A stretch of 64,000 nt of DNA from the NCBI GenBank assembly GCA_036925085.1, contig JAUPFP010000044.1:434001-498000 (forward strand). Reading direction: 5' to 3'. This DNA is from Brachycybe producta. Lineage: Eukaryota; Arthropoda; Diplopoda; Playtdesmida; Andrognathidae. The notes beneath the pieces are model-generated. The model did no database searches. It had not been told where the DNA came from and worked only from the letters and a program-made list of their open reading frames with translations. The position numbers and the translations under genes were made by a program. Of this stretch, positions 32,831 to 44,047 are shown piece by piece. Position 1 is the stretch's first letter, and every line of letters begins with the position of its first letter.

Positions 32831-33435
32831 TAATTATTAATAATCAATAAGGGCCTTGGCACACAGGTGACTTTTGAAAGAAGCGTCTTCTGTCGTAGCA
32901 ATGACCGTTTTTCTTTCATTGTCTCGGCACGGTTTATATGTGGTCCAATAAGTTTTTTTATACCTACAATGAGGTCCCTCCCTCCCTTCCCCTTTCTTGA
33001 TGATGTTGCAATTGGTGGCCCACTCTCACTTTTTATTTTACTAAAAAAAACACTAACCTACTCATAAAATTCATATGAAGCTTAAATATATACCTTAAGT
33101 ATAAGTTACTATTACTTGTTTATTACATGATTTGTGTGATTTGATTGGTTGAAGTATTTTTTTTTTGAGAGAGAGAAGTTTGGAATTTTTCTGTCTGTCT
33201 GTCTATCTGTCCATCATGCAACAACTCTAAAGTATTTATTATAAAACTATTAGGTTTATTTAGATTTTGCAATAATAGTTCAGTTAGGAATGAAATGATG
33301 TAAATGGTGTCACGACCTTTATGGAGTTATATTATTACTAAACAAAAATACTGATTGGTGATATCTTGTGTGTAGACTTGCCTCACTATAAGATAAAGCT
33401 TGTGACGTCAGATGGAGTTGACATAATAAAATTTA
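32831..33435. other. Intron sequence, nothing recognised
   Basis: A short open frame at 32867-33067 has ordinary composition and no family resemblance. A CTGT microsatellite lies near 33190-33215. Confidence 0.4.
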
Positions 33436-33854
33436 AGCCTCGTTTTCACGGCGGCGATAGTTATATCGTGAGAGTAGCTGTTATGAAAGTTGCGATAGTT
33501 CACTCTCACGATAGCAACTGTCTACACGTCTTGAAGTAACGTGGTAGTTGTCTGTCACATGACAGTGTGACGTCTACTTCACTAGATATGTTTGAGTCAA
33601 CAACAGTGTTGCCTCTTTCTCTCTCCCTACAGAAGCCAAATTTCCCTACAAAGTGGGTATTTCCCTACAAAAGCGGTCACTCAACAACTATTACTATATC
33701 GTGACAGTACTATCAAACTATCTAGTCAAATGAGATAGTTGTGATAGTGCTATCGCGACAGTGACTGGCATGTGGTCTTCACGATGATAGTTCTCGCAAT
33801 AGTTGCTCTCATGACAGCTACTATCGTGAAAACTATCATCGTGGAAACGGGGCT
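33436..33854. mobile_element. Family C element, copy 2
   Basis: It runs from AGCCTCGTTTTCACGGCG to CGTGGAAACGGGGCT, with TTA on both sides (33433-33435 and 33855-33857). It is 419 bp with the same CTATCGTGA-rich foldback interior as 4014-4428 but in opposite orientation. Confidence 0.88.
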
Positions 33855-33857
33855 TTA

Positions 33858-34679
33858 GGCTTTTGTCATTTTATTGTCTGATTAAAAAAAAAAGTGTAAT
33901 AGTGAAAGTAGGTAAAAAAGAAGCCATTGTTATTTCAAAGGCTAGAGCGCTTTATATCAATTTTACTAGTAGATATACCAACTTATAGGTAAAGAAGTCG
34001 CAGTAGCAAAAGTTTGTTCCACGTATATAAAAAAATATGCAAACAACAACAACAACAACAGAAATGGGCGTTTATGCTAGCCAATGTGGCGCCCCATGTG
34101 GCGTGATTATTATTTTCTATCATCAGATTCATATCATCATCATCATCATCATCATGATGGTAGATGTCTAGGAAATTGGGTGGACCAATGGGTGGGCTCA
34201 GTTGGTTGGTTGGTTTGATGTGTGTGTGTCTGTGTTCATATATAAATAATATCGTGACTTAAACTATCCCTCCTGTCGTGGTCAGTATAGTCAGTTTTGA
34301 GGGTGGTGGACATGGATAAAATGAAAATGGTGGGATTTTTTAGAGGTGGTTTGGATCGATTTTCAGTCTGTCTGTCTCTCTCTCTTGATTGTAACTCCAC
34401 CTTTTTTTGTGTGTTCAGGTGTTATTACCACGAATGGGAGTTGATATAAATTCAAGTCTAAATTTTTATAGGAGAGAATCTCATCATAATTGTTGTTGAT
34501 GGATTGGTTGGTTTTCTTTATACACCTGTAATATTTTAGTTATAGTTTTTAGGTCTTTTTTTAGCATTCCATAAATGTCTATATACCTTTTATATACATG
34601 GGAAATTTGATGGTTTCTCATACTTTTTTTAAAAAAAAAAAAAATTCGACTATTAGTATTAAATGAATTAAGATCTGGT
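33858..34679. other. Intron sequence, nothing recognised
   Basis: It holds a CAT microsatellite (about 34132-34154) and AAC repeat (about 34041-34061). No exon was seen. Confidence 0.45.
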
Positions 34680-34990
34680 TTATGAACAGTTGATTTTGGA
34701 ACTTTTTTGATTATTTTGTCCTTCTAGTGAGCAAAAATTAAGAGAAACTAGAAAGTTATTTTTAATAAATTAGCAGAGTAGTTTAATTACTACAGAGTAT
34801 TATTTCCATATTGAGATCTTTCAGAAACACATAAAAACGCTTATTTTGAAAGGATATCAAACAGTGAAAATACGAGCTCGTACGTTGAACTAATTGAGCT
34901 ACCCTTCTAGTTTTTAAAACACTTTCTAGTTTCTCTTCATTTTGCTCATCCTGAAAGACAGAATAATCAAGAGAGTTAGAGAGAGGCGTT
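34680..34990. mobile_element. Foldback element family D, copy 5
   Basis: The left side has TTATGAACAGTTGATTTTGG and AAGAGAAACTAGAAAG. The right side has AGCTACCCTTCTAGTTTTTA and GAAAGACAGAATAATCAAGA. Confidence 0.75.
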
Positions 34991-35127
34991 TATTACACTT
35001 TATTAAAATCTACAATTTCTAAACATATGTGGCTTAAGGCTTATGCGAAAATGACGTCAAATGGCTTTAAATAAAAAAAATTACAATTTATTTGGTAGCA
35101 TTGCAGTATAAAGGGATCACTCGCTAA

Positions 35128-35426
35128 TACCGCGTATACACATGAGTTAAATGAATTCAAATTAAATGTGTTTAGGTGAATTTATACGGAATCCAGTTAA
35201 GGACATGAACACCAAATAAATATTGACTTTATTATTAATATTTTAAATTGAAAAACTAAATCAATATTATGTTTATTTATTATATTTAAGTATTAACTCC
35301 ATATTTTGAGATTATTAATTGAATAAATTGAATTCGATATATTGTTTATTTGTCCTTCACAGGGCTCTGTAGAACACGTTTATTATTTAAATGCATTTAA
35401 ATTATAAGGTGTGTGTGTACTAGGTA
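35128..35426 (+). mobile_element. Family A MITE, copy 8
   Basis: It runs from TACCGCGTATACACATGAGT to GTGTGTACTAGGTA with TAA on both sides (35125-35127 and 35427-35429). Confidence 0.92.
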
Positions 35427-35869
35427 TAAGCTGATAACATAATAATGAATTTATAAATAACAAAGTCTCAATTTTTCTTAAATTTTAAAAAATCCAGACA
35501 GTTTGAATGAATCCAGCCCTAGCTTTCTTTAACGTATGCAGGGTGTAGTTGGCCAGAGCCCATTCTACGAAGTAGAGATTAGACCCGACGCCTCAAGTCT
35601 TATTATTAAAGTATAATTTGTTTGTCTCCCATTTAAAATTGAATATATTATAAATTATAAAAGCTATACATACACTTATATAACTTAAGGTGTACGGTTC
35701 TTAACAACATACAAAAATGTATTTTTGCAAAAATAAAATGAAATAAATTGATAAGAGAATTAAAAAATCTTATTGAATTTAAAATCTCGAAATTTTAAAA
35801 AAATCATTAAGTAAATAATCTTTAAGTTGAAACTAATTTTAAGCTAAAAAGTTGAAACTAATTTTACCA

Positions 35870-35995
35870 AAGTTTTTTTTTTTTTCGGTTAGGATTCGAA
35901 AGACGAAAAAAGCGCGAAGATTCGAGTTTTCGAATCTCGAATATTTTTCAAGATTCGCGAGGGATATTCGTGGGATTCGAATGTCCCATTCCTAA
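35870..35995. repeat. Dispersed repeat M, copy 1
   Basis: GGTTAGGATTCGAAAGACGA, GCGAAGATTCGAG and TCTCGAATATTTTTCAAGAT are shared in the same order with 51740-51868. The right edge, CGAATGTCCCATTCCTAA, complements the common transposon end type AGG..TGGGAC.ATTCG. Confidence 0.6.
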
Positions 35996-36145
35996 TTTAA
36001 AGCATACTAAAACTAACTAAATCAAACTAAAAAAAAAGTTAGTTTCATTTAATGCTATAAATTGGAAGGTTTTTTATTTTTAGCATTTGGCATTGTCTTT
36101 ATACTTTGATAGCATAACCTTTCCTAGCATTAGTTTTTATTTTTA

Positions 36146-36146
<1 letters not shown>

Positions 36147-36189
<43 letters not shown>
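36147..36189. repeat. TA microsatellite
   Basis: About 20 uninterrupted TA dinucleotides. Confidence 0.97.
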
Positions 36190-36191
<2 letters not shown>

Positions 36192-37099
36192 AATGATGAA
36201 ATTGCATGTGAATAAAAGATGATCGCAGATTTTTTGATATATTTTTGGTTATTTAAGGGGGGGGGGCCTCCTTTATAATATAGACGTTTTTTTTTATTTT
36301 CTCTGTTTGCAAAACGATTCATTTCAGCTATTTATGTGTTGACCAATACAAAAAGACATTGTATTAAGCGCCCTATATCGTGACAATTAAGGTGAAGCCC
36401 ATTCAGGCCAATAACGATCTTTATGGTCAATTGTTTTATGGACTAACTTTTTTTTTTTGTTTTTTTTTTTTGTAACTTTTTTTTTAGATAAAAACTTTTT
36501 TTTGTGGTTTATAGTTGAAGTTCTATGGTTGGAGGAATAGGAGGAGTCATTGCGTGATGCATTATGGGAATGAGATTATCACTTGCCCTAATGTGTTTTA
36601 GGTCTATTATTATTATAGAAAATATGGGCATTTTTTTAAACTTATAGTCGCATAAATTTCAGAAGAAGTAGAAAGAAAAAAAACGGGAGTTTAGGGTTTT
36701 ATTTTTTATTATCTTAAATTTTTGAGCTAAAAAAAAATTTCGTTATAACAAAAAAGAAAGATAATTTTAGGTTATGGTAAAAAAAAACATCATCGTAACT
36801 TTGTTAGATTTTCATATATATTATATGCATATGAACAATATGCTGCTTTTAATATTGGATAAGACCACAAAGGATGATAGACTTGTTTTCAAGTTGTTTT
36901 TCAAGACGTTATATAATATATTAGGAGAGAGAGAGAGAGTGATAGAGAGAGAAAGTTTCTACATAAATGCAGGTTTTAACAAAAATATATATATACATTT
37001 TTTATGTTTATGGGAAAAAATGAATTTCATTTTTGAAAAAAATTTGTAAAAATGAACCCATTTGAGTGGTTTGAAAACTCAGGCAAAAATGCAGTATTA
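36190..37099. other. Intron sequence, nothing recognised
   Basis: T-rich and A-rich runs only. The open frame at 36774-37049 consists of AT-rich codons and GA repeats. Confidence 0.45.
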
Positions 37100-37760
37100 A
37101 GCCCCTATTACACTAGCAACCTCCGATGCAATTCAACTTGCAATGCAACCTGTGATGTGACTTGCAACTAGAACTTTGTAATAAACTTCTATATCACACT
37201 ATGCAACCTATAGTTGCCAATCAAGTTTTCAAAACTTTGTTTATGTCATGGGGGGCCGACATTCGGGTGAATCTCGTACGGTATCGGAAGCCATTTTACT
37301 TTTAATCCACGTTTTTACTGAATTTTAAGCTTTCAATTGTATTCTGGATATCCAAGTAAAATGCAGCTAAAAAGTAAAATGACTTTCCATCCACACGAAG
37401 ATCTGCTGTGAATCTTAGTGAAAATCGTACATGATTTTCTGTTCAATGTCTGCCCCACTAGGTTTGTGTCCATATTGTGATGAACTAACAGGAAGTTCAT
37501 AAACCGGAAGTCATGAAACCGGGAATTCGTTCAATGTTACATATGTCCTTTCCTGCAAACGGCCTGATTGGTTGTTTGTCAAAAAGTTTACTTGAAAAGT
37601 CTCTCAAAGTTGAACCTGGTCAACTTGGTGAGACTGAAGTCTCACACTAGTTGAAAGGAAAGTTTTATCAAGTTGCATGTCATATAACACTATAAACATT
37701 GAAGTTGCATGTCACATTTCACGTTTTATTGCATCAAAAGTTGCTAGTGTAATAGCGGCT
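37100..37760. mobile_element. Family I element (TTA target duplication)
   Basis: It runs from AGCCCCTATTACACTAGCAA to TTGCTAGTGTAATAGCGGCT, with TTA on both sides (37097-37099 and 37761-37763). It is 661 bp. Repeated AACTTGCAATGCAACCTG-like words lie near both ends. It resembles families C, J and K in its AGCC...GGCT termini and target. Confidence 0.82.
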
Positions 37761-38024
37761 TTATAGAGTAACTAATGTTTGTGGCATATTTTTCTGCCAG
37801 TGTATAGTTTACTGAAATTTTTGTGTTAGTTTTCAATATTTACTAACAAATGTGTTGCAAATGATCAAATATTTATTTATTTGGAAATCAAATTTGGGGG
37901 AGGGGGGGAGTGGTTGGTACGAATTCTAGATGAGTAAATTTACTAATTCTGAAACTTCAAACAAATGATCATCATCCATGGTAAATATTTTTTTTAGAAA
38001 CTAATTTTAAAATGTTTTATGAAA

Positions 38025-38290
38025 AATAAGCTGATTTTCAAGTTATTCCGCATTTCAAAAGCAAATTAAATGGTTATTTAGAAACTAGAAATGTAGCTGG
38101 GATCATTTAAAATAATATTTTTATAGTATATTTTCAAATCTAGGCAAAAATTAAAAAAAAAATATATCATCATCAACTTAAAAGTTGCGGTCATAAAATA
38201 AACTTCATTTTAAAATATAACATTAAAATACCGTTGTAAATGATTTCAGAGCTAGTAACCCTTCTAGTTTCTAAAACATTTTCAATATTT
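38025..38290. mobile_element. Foldback element family D, copy 6
   Basis: It carries TTATTTAGAAACTAGAAATG at the left and ACCCTTCTAGTTTCTAAAAC at the right with AT-rich inverted blocks between. It is one of the more diverged copies. Confidence 0.65.
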
Positions 38291-38299
38291 TATGATACA

Positions 38300-38715
38300 C
38301 GCTGATAGGATTGGTGGGCCTCATCGGCTTTTTGGGCCTGGTTGGTTTCATGAGCCTGGTGGACTTTGTGGGCCTCGTGGCTTCATGGGCTAGGTCAGCC
38401 TAGTTGGGCTTTCTAAACTTAAATCTTGTCAATTTGAAAGTGCAATTCAATTTAAAAAGTTTTAACTTAAGTTTAATGGGGTTACTTGAAGCACCTTTGA
38501 TAGAAGGTAATGGTGATGATGGTTTTGTCGACATAATAAGGTATGTGGGCTCCTTATAAGATTGGTGGGCTTGGTTGGCTTTGTAGGTTTTGTGGTCCTA
38601 GTGAGCTTCATGAGCCTGGTGGGCTTCATGGGCCTGATGATGGGTTTAGGTAGGCCTGGTGGCCTTCTTCGGCTTTCTGAGCTTCTTGGGCCTTGTGGGC
38701 TTCGTGGTATGGGCA
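38300..38715. repeat. G/T-rich ~15-bp minisatellite-like arrays
   Basis: Two blocks (about 38305-38413 and 38546-38715) are built from variants of GGGCTTCGTGGGCCTGGT, with TTC/TTT and CTGGT alternating. The unusual strand asymmetry (G and T on the + strand) stands out from the surrounding sequence. The Gly/Val/Phe-rich open frame on the + strand follows from the repeat. Confidence 0.75.
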
Positions 38716-39459
38716 TAAGTATAAAGTCTCATTGGCTGAAATGGGCTCCAAATTTATTAAGCAGTGTAGGTCTTTAATTCTAATCTAAAAACTTCATAAT
38801 GATGCTTCTGAAGACAAAGTTTTACCCTTCCACTTTATTAGAGCAAATTACCCTTACAAGTTACTAATTATGGACCATATTTTTTTAAAAAATGGCTGAA
38901 TGGAATTTATGTTTATTCATTCTATGCCATTTGAACTCATTTTGACTTCATTAATCAAATCTTATCGCATAAGATGTTAGCCGTAAACCACGTAGACTTA
39001 ACCAGAGTCATAAGAAATTTAGGTACCTTTCGGGTTCCCCTTCATTGTTATTGCGGTTGAAACGTTATTTTACAACCCAATGATGGTCGTCTACTGTGTT
39101 ATATACTATACAGTGTAACTACTGAAAAAAAAAGAGACCTACTGTCAATTATATTTCACTTCTGTTTTGAAATATGGACCTCCCTCCCCCCCTCTTTGTA
39201 CCCTATGATTATGAACCTGCTCTAGTCTCAAATTATAACTCATCGATCAGGGTTTATATTGATTGATGTTTATATAAACAGGAGGAATTTTTGGACGATA
39301 TTTTTGAAGAAACAACTTTTGAAAATAAAATATGGCGGTTATTATGGCCTTCTTTTTATTGGGCCGTTTTTAGAGAAAACTTTACAAATTTTACAATGTA
39401 CATTTTTTAATTATGTCGAAATTTGCAATTTTGGTGTAATTTTAATATTTTTTAATTTG
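38716..39459. other. Intron sequence, nothing recognised
   Basis: No repeat unit, terminal repeat or exon was identified. Confidence 0.45.
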
Positions 39460-40060
39460 TAATTAATTTTTAAAGTTTTTTTTTAAATTTTTAATATATT
39501 TTGAATAGAATAGATTAAATTTTAAAATTATCTAAACGGATTTATATTTAAATTTTAAAATATTCATAATATGGTCAAATTTAAAAAAATTAAAAAAATG
39601 TTCTCGGTACTTTTTTTAAAAAAAAATATTATTAATTTTTAATATATTTTGAAAAATATAATATTAATTTTAAAATCAAGTAAAATATATTTTATATTTA
39701 AATTTGAATAATAATTTTAAATTAAATTTTAAAAATTTCAAACATTTTTTCAGTATGTTTTTACATAATTATAATTTTGAAAGAAAATAATACTAATTTT
39801 AAAATCATATAAACGCCTTTATATTTAAACTTTAAAATGTTTTTATGAGATTTTCAGTATTTTTTTAAAGTTTTCTATAAGAAAATAAGTTTAAAAGAAA
39901 ATATGAGCGGTATTTTTAAAATATTGTAAATTGCTTTTTTATATTTAAAATTTAAAAAAAATTATATAATTTTCCAGTTTTTAAATTTTTTTTTAAAAAA
40001 ATATTTATTTTAATACATTTTAAAAGAAAATAGTTTAAATTTGAAAATCGTGGTGTTAAA
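39460..40060. repeat. Very AT-rich diverged tandem array, units ~110-135 bp
   Basis: AATTTTAAAATCATATAAAC-like words followed by TTTATATTTAAATTTTAAAA recur at about 39510, 39665, 39795 and 39920. Each is preceded by ATATTTTGAAA or TTTAAAAGAAAATA. Units are strongly diverged. Confidence 0.65.
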
Positions 40061-40392
40061 TTTTAAGACATCATTATTGGATGTCGTGAGTGTTTTGGGG
40101 TTAAGTCATAACCACTTTTTTACAATAATTTTTAAAATTAATTTGTGTTTTCCTTAATAATATTTTACACATTGCAAATTAAACCATGTCCGGCTTCCTG
40201 TTTGAAAATTTAATTTTCAATTACCATGTCATGTTTTCTATGCAACAAGAAATAAACGTCTCCCCCCTCCCCCTTAACTATTATTATATTATGGCGCTTT
40301 TATTTATCCACTTTCCTGTTTCTATGAAAATTAATTTTATTAAAATAGTTGTTTTTTAAAAAAAAACCGAAACATTTCACTTTTAAATCATA

Positions 40393-41034
40393 ATGCCTCG
40401 TTTCCATTGGGTTGAAAATTTCAACTGGTTGAAAATAGGAGAAACGTGGCCCCTCTGAATATTCATTATCATAGACACAGGGGCCATGTTTGGTCAGTTT
40501 TTCAACAGGTGAAATTTTCAAATAATGGTTTAGCATAAGGCAGCTAGGTTTGTTTGTGGCAGGCACAAATTGGCAGATAGTGTCACTGAGATTCTGTCAG
40601 TGCTACAATGGCATAGTTTGGCACATCGCAGGGCTGAGTTAAGTTTGAAATTGTTTGGAAAAATTACACGTGGTGATTGTCCTAAACCACAGTCCAGTGG
40701 TATTCATAAAGCAGGGCTGACCACTCTAAGAAAATTAAGGAGATTTTTGCTAGGACAGATTCATATTATTGGTCTTTTTCCCCCCTAGAGTTATAAGACA
40801 ATGGGAACTCTCTTCCTGATGCAGTGGTCAATTGGGATAATTTTGTTTTGTGGGATTGACAATTTGTATATTCATTTTGTTTTTATATATGTGCAAGTAT
40901 ATGTGCTATGCTTAATGCTGCATGTGGACTTTTATGTCCCTCTGCCATAGGCCTATTTGTCTGCTAGCAGAGTACTAATTGTAATTGTAGTTGTAAAATA
41001 GTTCAAATTTTCACTCCCAGTGGAAACAAGGCCT
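40393..41034. mobile_element. Foldback element H interrupted by a LINE
   Basis: The left end GCCTCGTTTCCATTGGG..GAAAAT pairs with TTTTCACTCCCAGTGGAAAC and AAGGC at the right. The LINE fragment occupies most of the interior. A solitary left end of the same type (TTAGGCCTTGTTTCCATTGG) lies at 54833. Confidence 0.6.
40530..41005 (+). pseudogene. Non-LTR retrotransposon 3' fragment with ORF2 C-terminal remnant
   Basis: The frame read from 40534 gives HKAARFVCG, then SVTEILSVLQWHSLAHRR and AELSLKLFGKI. This matches the pattern A-A-R-F-V ... S-V-T-x-x-L-x-x-L-x-W-x-S-L-x-x-R-R ... L-F-x-K-I, which follows the reverse transcriptase in Jockey/CR1-type LINE ORF2 proteins. The frame ends at 40786-40788. 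An untranslated tail follows: TGGACTTTTATGTCCCTCTG, GGCCTATTTGTCTGCTAGCA and terminal AATTGTAATTGTAG. It is 5' truncated, with no upstream reverse-transcriptase core. The tail defines the short minus-strand fragments at 1790, 2095, 12866, 17011, 20695 and 41575. Confidence 0.75.
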
Positions 41035-41079
41035 AAATATCTATTATGACCACAGGCTGTGATTGCTATTAAGGTGTTT

Positions 41080-41525
41080 TATTCTGCGTTTCAGGAGCAA
41101 CGAACAACACTAACGAGAAATTGAAAGTCTGTTAGAAACTAGAACTCAATAGTATTTTGAAATTTTTTTGTTAATATCATTCAAAAGTTCAAAATGAACT
41201 TTTTTTTTATCAACGAAATTAAAATTGAATTATTTTCAAACTTAGGGGGTATATTTATATTATATATATTAGGGGGTATATCAAAATATATGTGAGATCA
41301 TGTGATATCATGATATATGCAAATTTTAAAATTTTTTAAAATTTGCTTTTTTTTTGTTATAACAAAAAAAAAGCAAATTTTAAAAAATTTTAAAAGATCT
41401 TATTTTGATATACCCCCTAAGTGGTTGAGCACACTACCTCTTCTAGTTTCTAAAGCATTTTTTGAAGTTCTTAAAATAATGTTTGCTTTTAAAAGACAGA
41501 ATATAACCAGAGTTCGAAAAGTACA
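41080..41525. mobile_element. Foldback element family D, copy 7, with nested palindrome
   Basis: The left side has CGTTTCAGGAGCAACGAACA and GTTAGAAACTAGAACTCAAT. The right side has CTCTTCTAGTTTCTAAAGCA and AAAAGACAGAATATAACCAG. The palindrome at 41269-41420 interrupts it. Confidence 0.65.
41269..41420. mobile_element. Small palindromic element
   Basis: TTAGGGGGTATATCAAAATA at the left pairs with TTTTGATATACCCCCTAA at the right. An inner arm of GCAAATTTTAAAA.. type is centred on GTTATAAC. An extra TTAGGGGGTATAT lies at 41242, just outside. Confidence 0.75.
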
Positions 41526-41574
41526 CGTTTAAACATCGGATTTTTTTTTTCCAGTTTAAACAATTACAATTGCA

Positions 41575-41660
41575 AAAAAAAAATACTTTGCAAGCTGCCG
41601 GTTGGCCTATGGCAGAGGGATCTTACGATCCAAGTGCTGCAAGATGCATTGTCAATATAT
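41575..41660 (-). mobile_element. Non-LTR retrotransposon 3'-end fragment
   Basis: It carries AATACTTTGCAAGCTGCC, GGCCTATGGCAGAGGGATC and GATCCAAGTGCTGCAAGATG. It shares the GATGCATTG extension with 2095-2185. Confidence 0.6.
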
Positions 41661-42940
41661 AATAACTACAAAAGAAAACCTGCATTGCAAATATTAAAAA
41701 AAATATAATTGCAGTTCTGAAAATGGAATGGAAACGGTTTAACCCGAACTGGTATAATAACTGGAAAAGTTTTTCGGGTTGAACCAGTCTAGAACCGAAT
41801 CCATGCAGTGAGATTTTTTTTCAGCATGTGTGATTCTTCTCTAACCAGACAGACAGAGAGAGAGGATATGGCAATTTTTGACACTAATAGGTCTCTACTA
41901 TACTTGTTATAGAGAGGTAGGTTGTCTACTCAAGCCTTATTTACACTTAAGGCAGACCTACAATACTTGCACAATATTTCTTCATTTGTTTAAGTGAACT
42001 AACAAAACACACTCAAACATTTACATATACATTTTATAAATGCATTATTTTATTTCATTACTTTGTTTTTGTTTGATGACATATTTTGTGGGAGATGAGG
42101 ATTTTTTTCTTTCTTCTTCACAATTGGAAAAACAAAAAGAGTATTTTTTCTTCTTCTAGTATTGCTAACTGACAAATGTCACATATGTGACATAAATATG
42201 ATTATGAATGCATACATGTGTTGTTTTTGGTGTTGAAGTGTGTTGTGTGTGTGTGGAGAGGTGGGACACCTAATGTCAAATTTCATATCTACATCACTGT
42301 CTTAATACTACATTTATTACAGACAAACTTCCATTATGGTTTACATATATATAGAAAGAGAGAGACATAGAGAATGTATTTTACATGTCACAAACAAACA
42401 CTTCCATAGTGTTGACATGTTGTAAAAGATGGAGAAAAAAAGATACAAATTGAGAAATATGTATTTTTTTCTTCTTCTTCTTCTCTTTCTGTCTTGTCTT
42501 AAGATTTATAATATGTGATCTTCATAAGTTTCCGTATTCAATTCTTCAAATGTGTAAAAAAAAACCTTAAAACAGTTCTAAACTTAGGCCTACATCAAAC
42601 TTTTTAAGAAGTTTTGAAGAATTTTTTTTTTTTTTGGTCTCGAAAACGACGCCTTTTTTTGAGGCGCGTTTACACTTTGATGGTCATATTTTAAAAGAGA
42701 AAAATCACACACCCGGTGACACCCTGAAAAACAACCAGAAAACAGAAATAAAAAATCAGAAAAAATCATTTGCACTAATGTGTGGCGCTTCTGCGAAATG
42801 CCTTCTTCTTCTTCTTCTTTAAGTTGTGCTGTTCCTGAATCAGGGGAGTGGGCAATCACTTCCGGAATGCAATCCCGGTCATAGCTATAGTGATTGTGGA
42901 CTTCAGGATGTGATTATGCTTGGGAATCTAAATTGCCTTA
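41661..42940. other. Intron sequence, nothing recognised
   Basis: A CCGAACTGG/GGTTGAACCAG inverted pair lies near 41740-41790, recalling 8345-9265. Otherwise only microsatellite-like TTC and GAGA runs. Confidence 0.45.
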
Positions 42941-43250
42941 TACCTTGAACACACATGAGTTAAATGAATTCAAATTAGATGTGTTTAGGTGAATTTATAC
43001 GGAATCCAGTTAAGGACATGAACACCAAATAAAAATTGACTTTATTATTAATATTTTAAATTGAAACACTAAATCAATAATTTTGTCAATAGTTTATATA
43101 TTATTTTTAAGTATTAACTCAATATTTTCAGATTAATTAACTGAATAAATTGATTTCGACCAGAATATTGTTTGTTTGCCCTTCACAGGGCTCTGTAGAA
43201 CACGTTTATTATTTAAATACAATTAAACTATCAGGCGTGTTGTACTAGGT
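42941..43250 (+). mobile_element. Family A MITE, copy 9
   Basis: It runs from TACCTTGAACACACATGAGT to TGTACTAGGT (terminal A lost), with TTA on both sides (42938-42940 and 43251-43253). Confidence 0.9.
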
Positions 43251-43253
43251 TTA

Positions 43254-44047
43254 AAACCACTATAGTAAAACATTGTTTTAATGTGTATTTTTGAATAAGG
43301 GTTTTCCTATTTCAGAGCCTCTGTTTAGAGAGTTCAATATGAAATTCAAAGTGGCAAGTTTATTGTATTATTTATTATTATTATTTATTAATCAATTTTT
43401 CATATTTTATTTCTGCTTCTGTGTTTTATTTTTTTTTTTTTTTACCAAAAACTTAAGTTACTTTTCTAAAAACATATGTTGGCTGTTTGAATATAGGTGG
43501 CGCTGTGTAACAATGCGTTTTTTTATGATGAAAAGAAAAAAAGGTGATGACACCTCTTATATGTGCCATATGTGTCATTAAGAAAGAATTGCTGCTGTTT
43601 TTTTATGTTCATTCATATCTTTATGAATAATGACTTAATTAATCGTTTTTTTGTGTGAGAAAAAATATTCTAAAAAATTCTTTTCAACTTTTTTGCGTGT
43701 TTGGCAACAAAAAAGTTTCTCAAATTACATCATTTTTTTAATGTAAATGGAATCAAATGTCATTCACGGTTAACAGGACTCCAGTGTTTCTACATTTTTT
43801 AAGCAAAAAGAAAAACACCCACATGTCATCATTTAATAGATATCTTTATTTTTTTGTGTAAAATATATAAAAAAAAATGGTGTCTTGTCAGCACATTTTT
43901 TAAAAATATGCATATTGGTAACACATTTTCTTCTCTTTTTTGTGTCTGGTTCTCAACGTGAGAAAACATTAAAATGACATAAGAAATACATATTTGTCTG
44001 TAATAAATCATAAATTTAAATTCTTAAGAGGTTGTGGAACTCTCTAA
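43254..44047. other. Intron sequence, nothing recognised
   Basis: T-rich, with no exon or repeat termini. Confidence 0.45.

Noticed and set aside
38462-38777. Pro/Lys-rich and Gly/Val-rich proteins on opposite strands
   Set aside because: Both derive from the G/T-rich minisatellite-like arrays, and neither has independent support.
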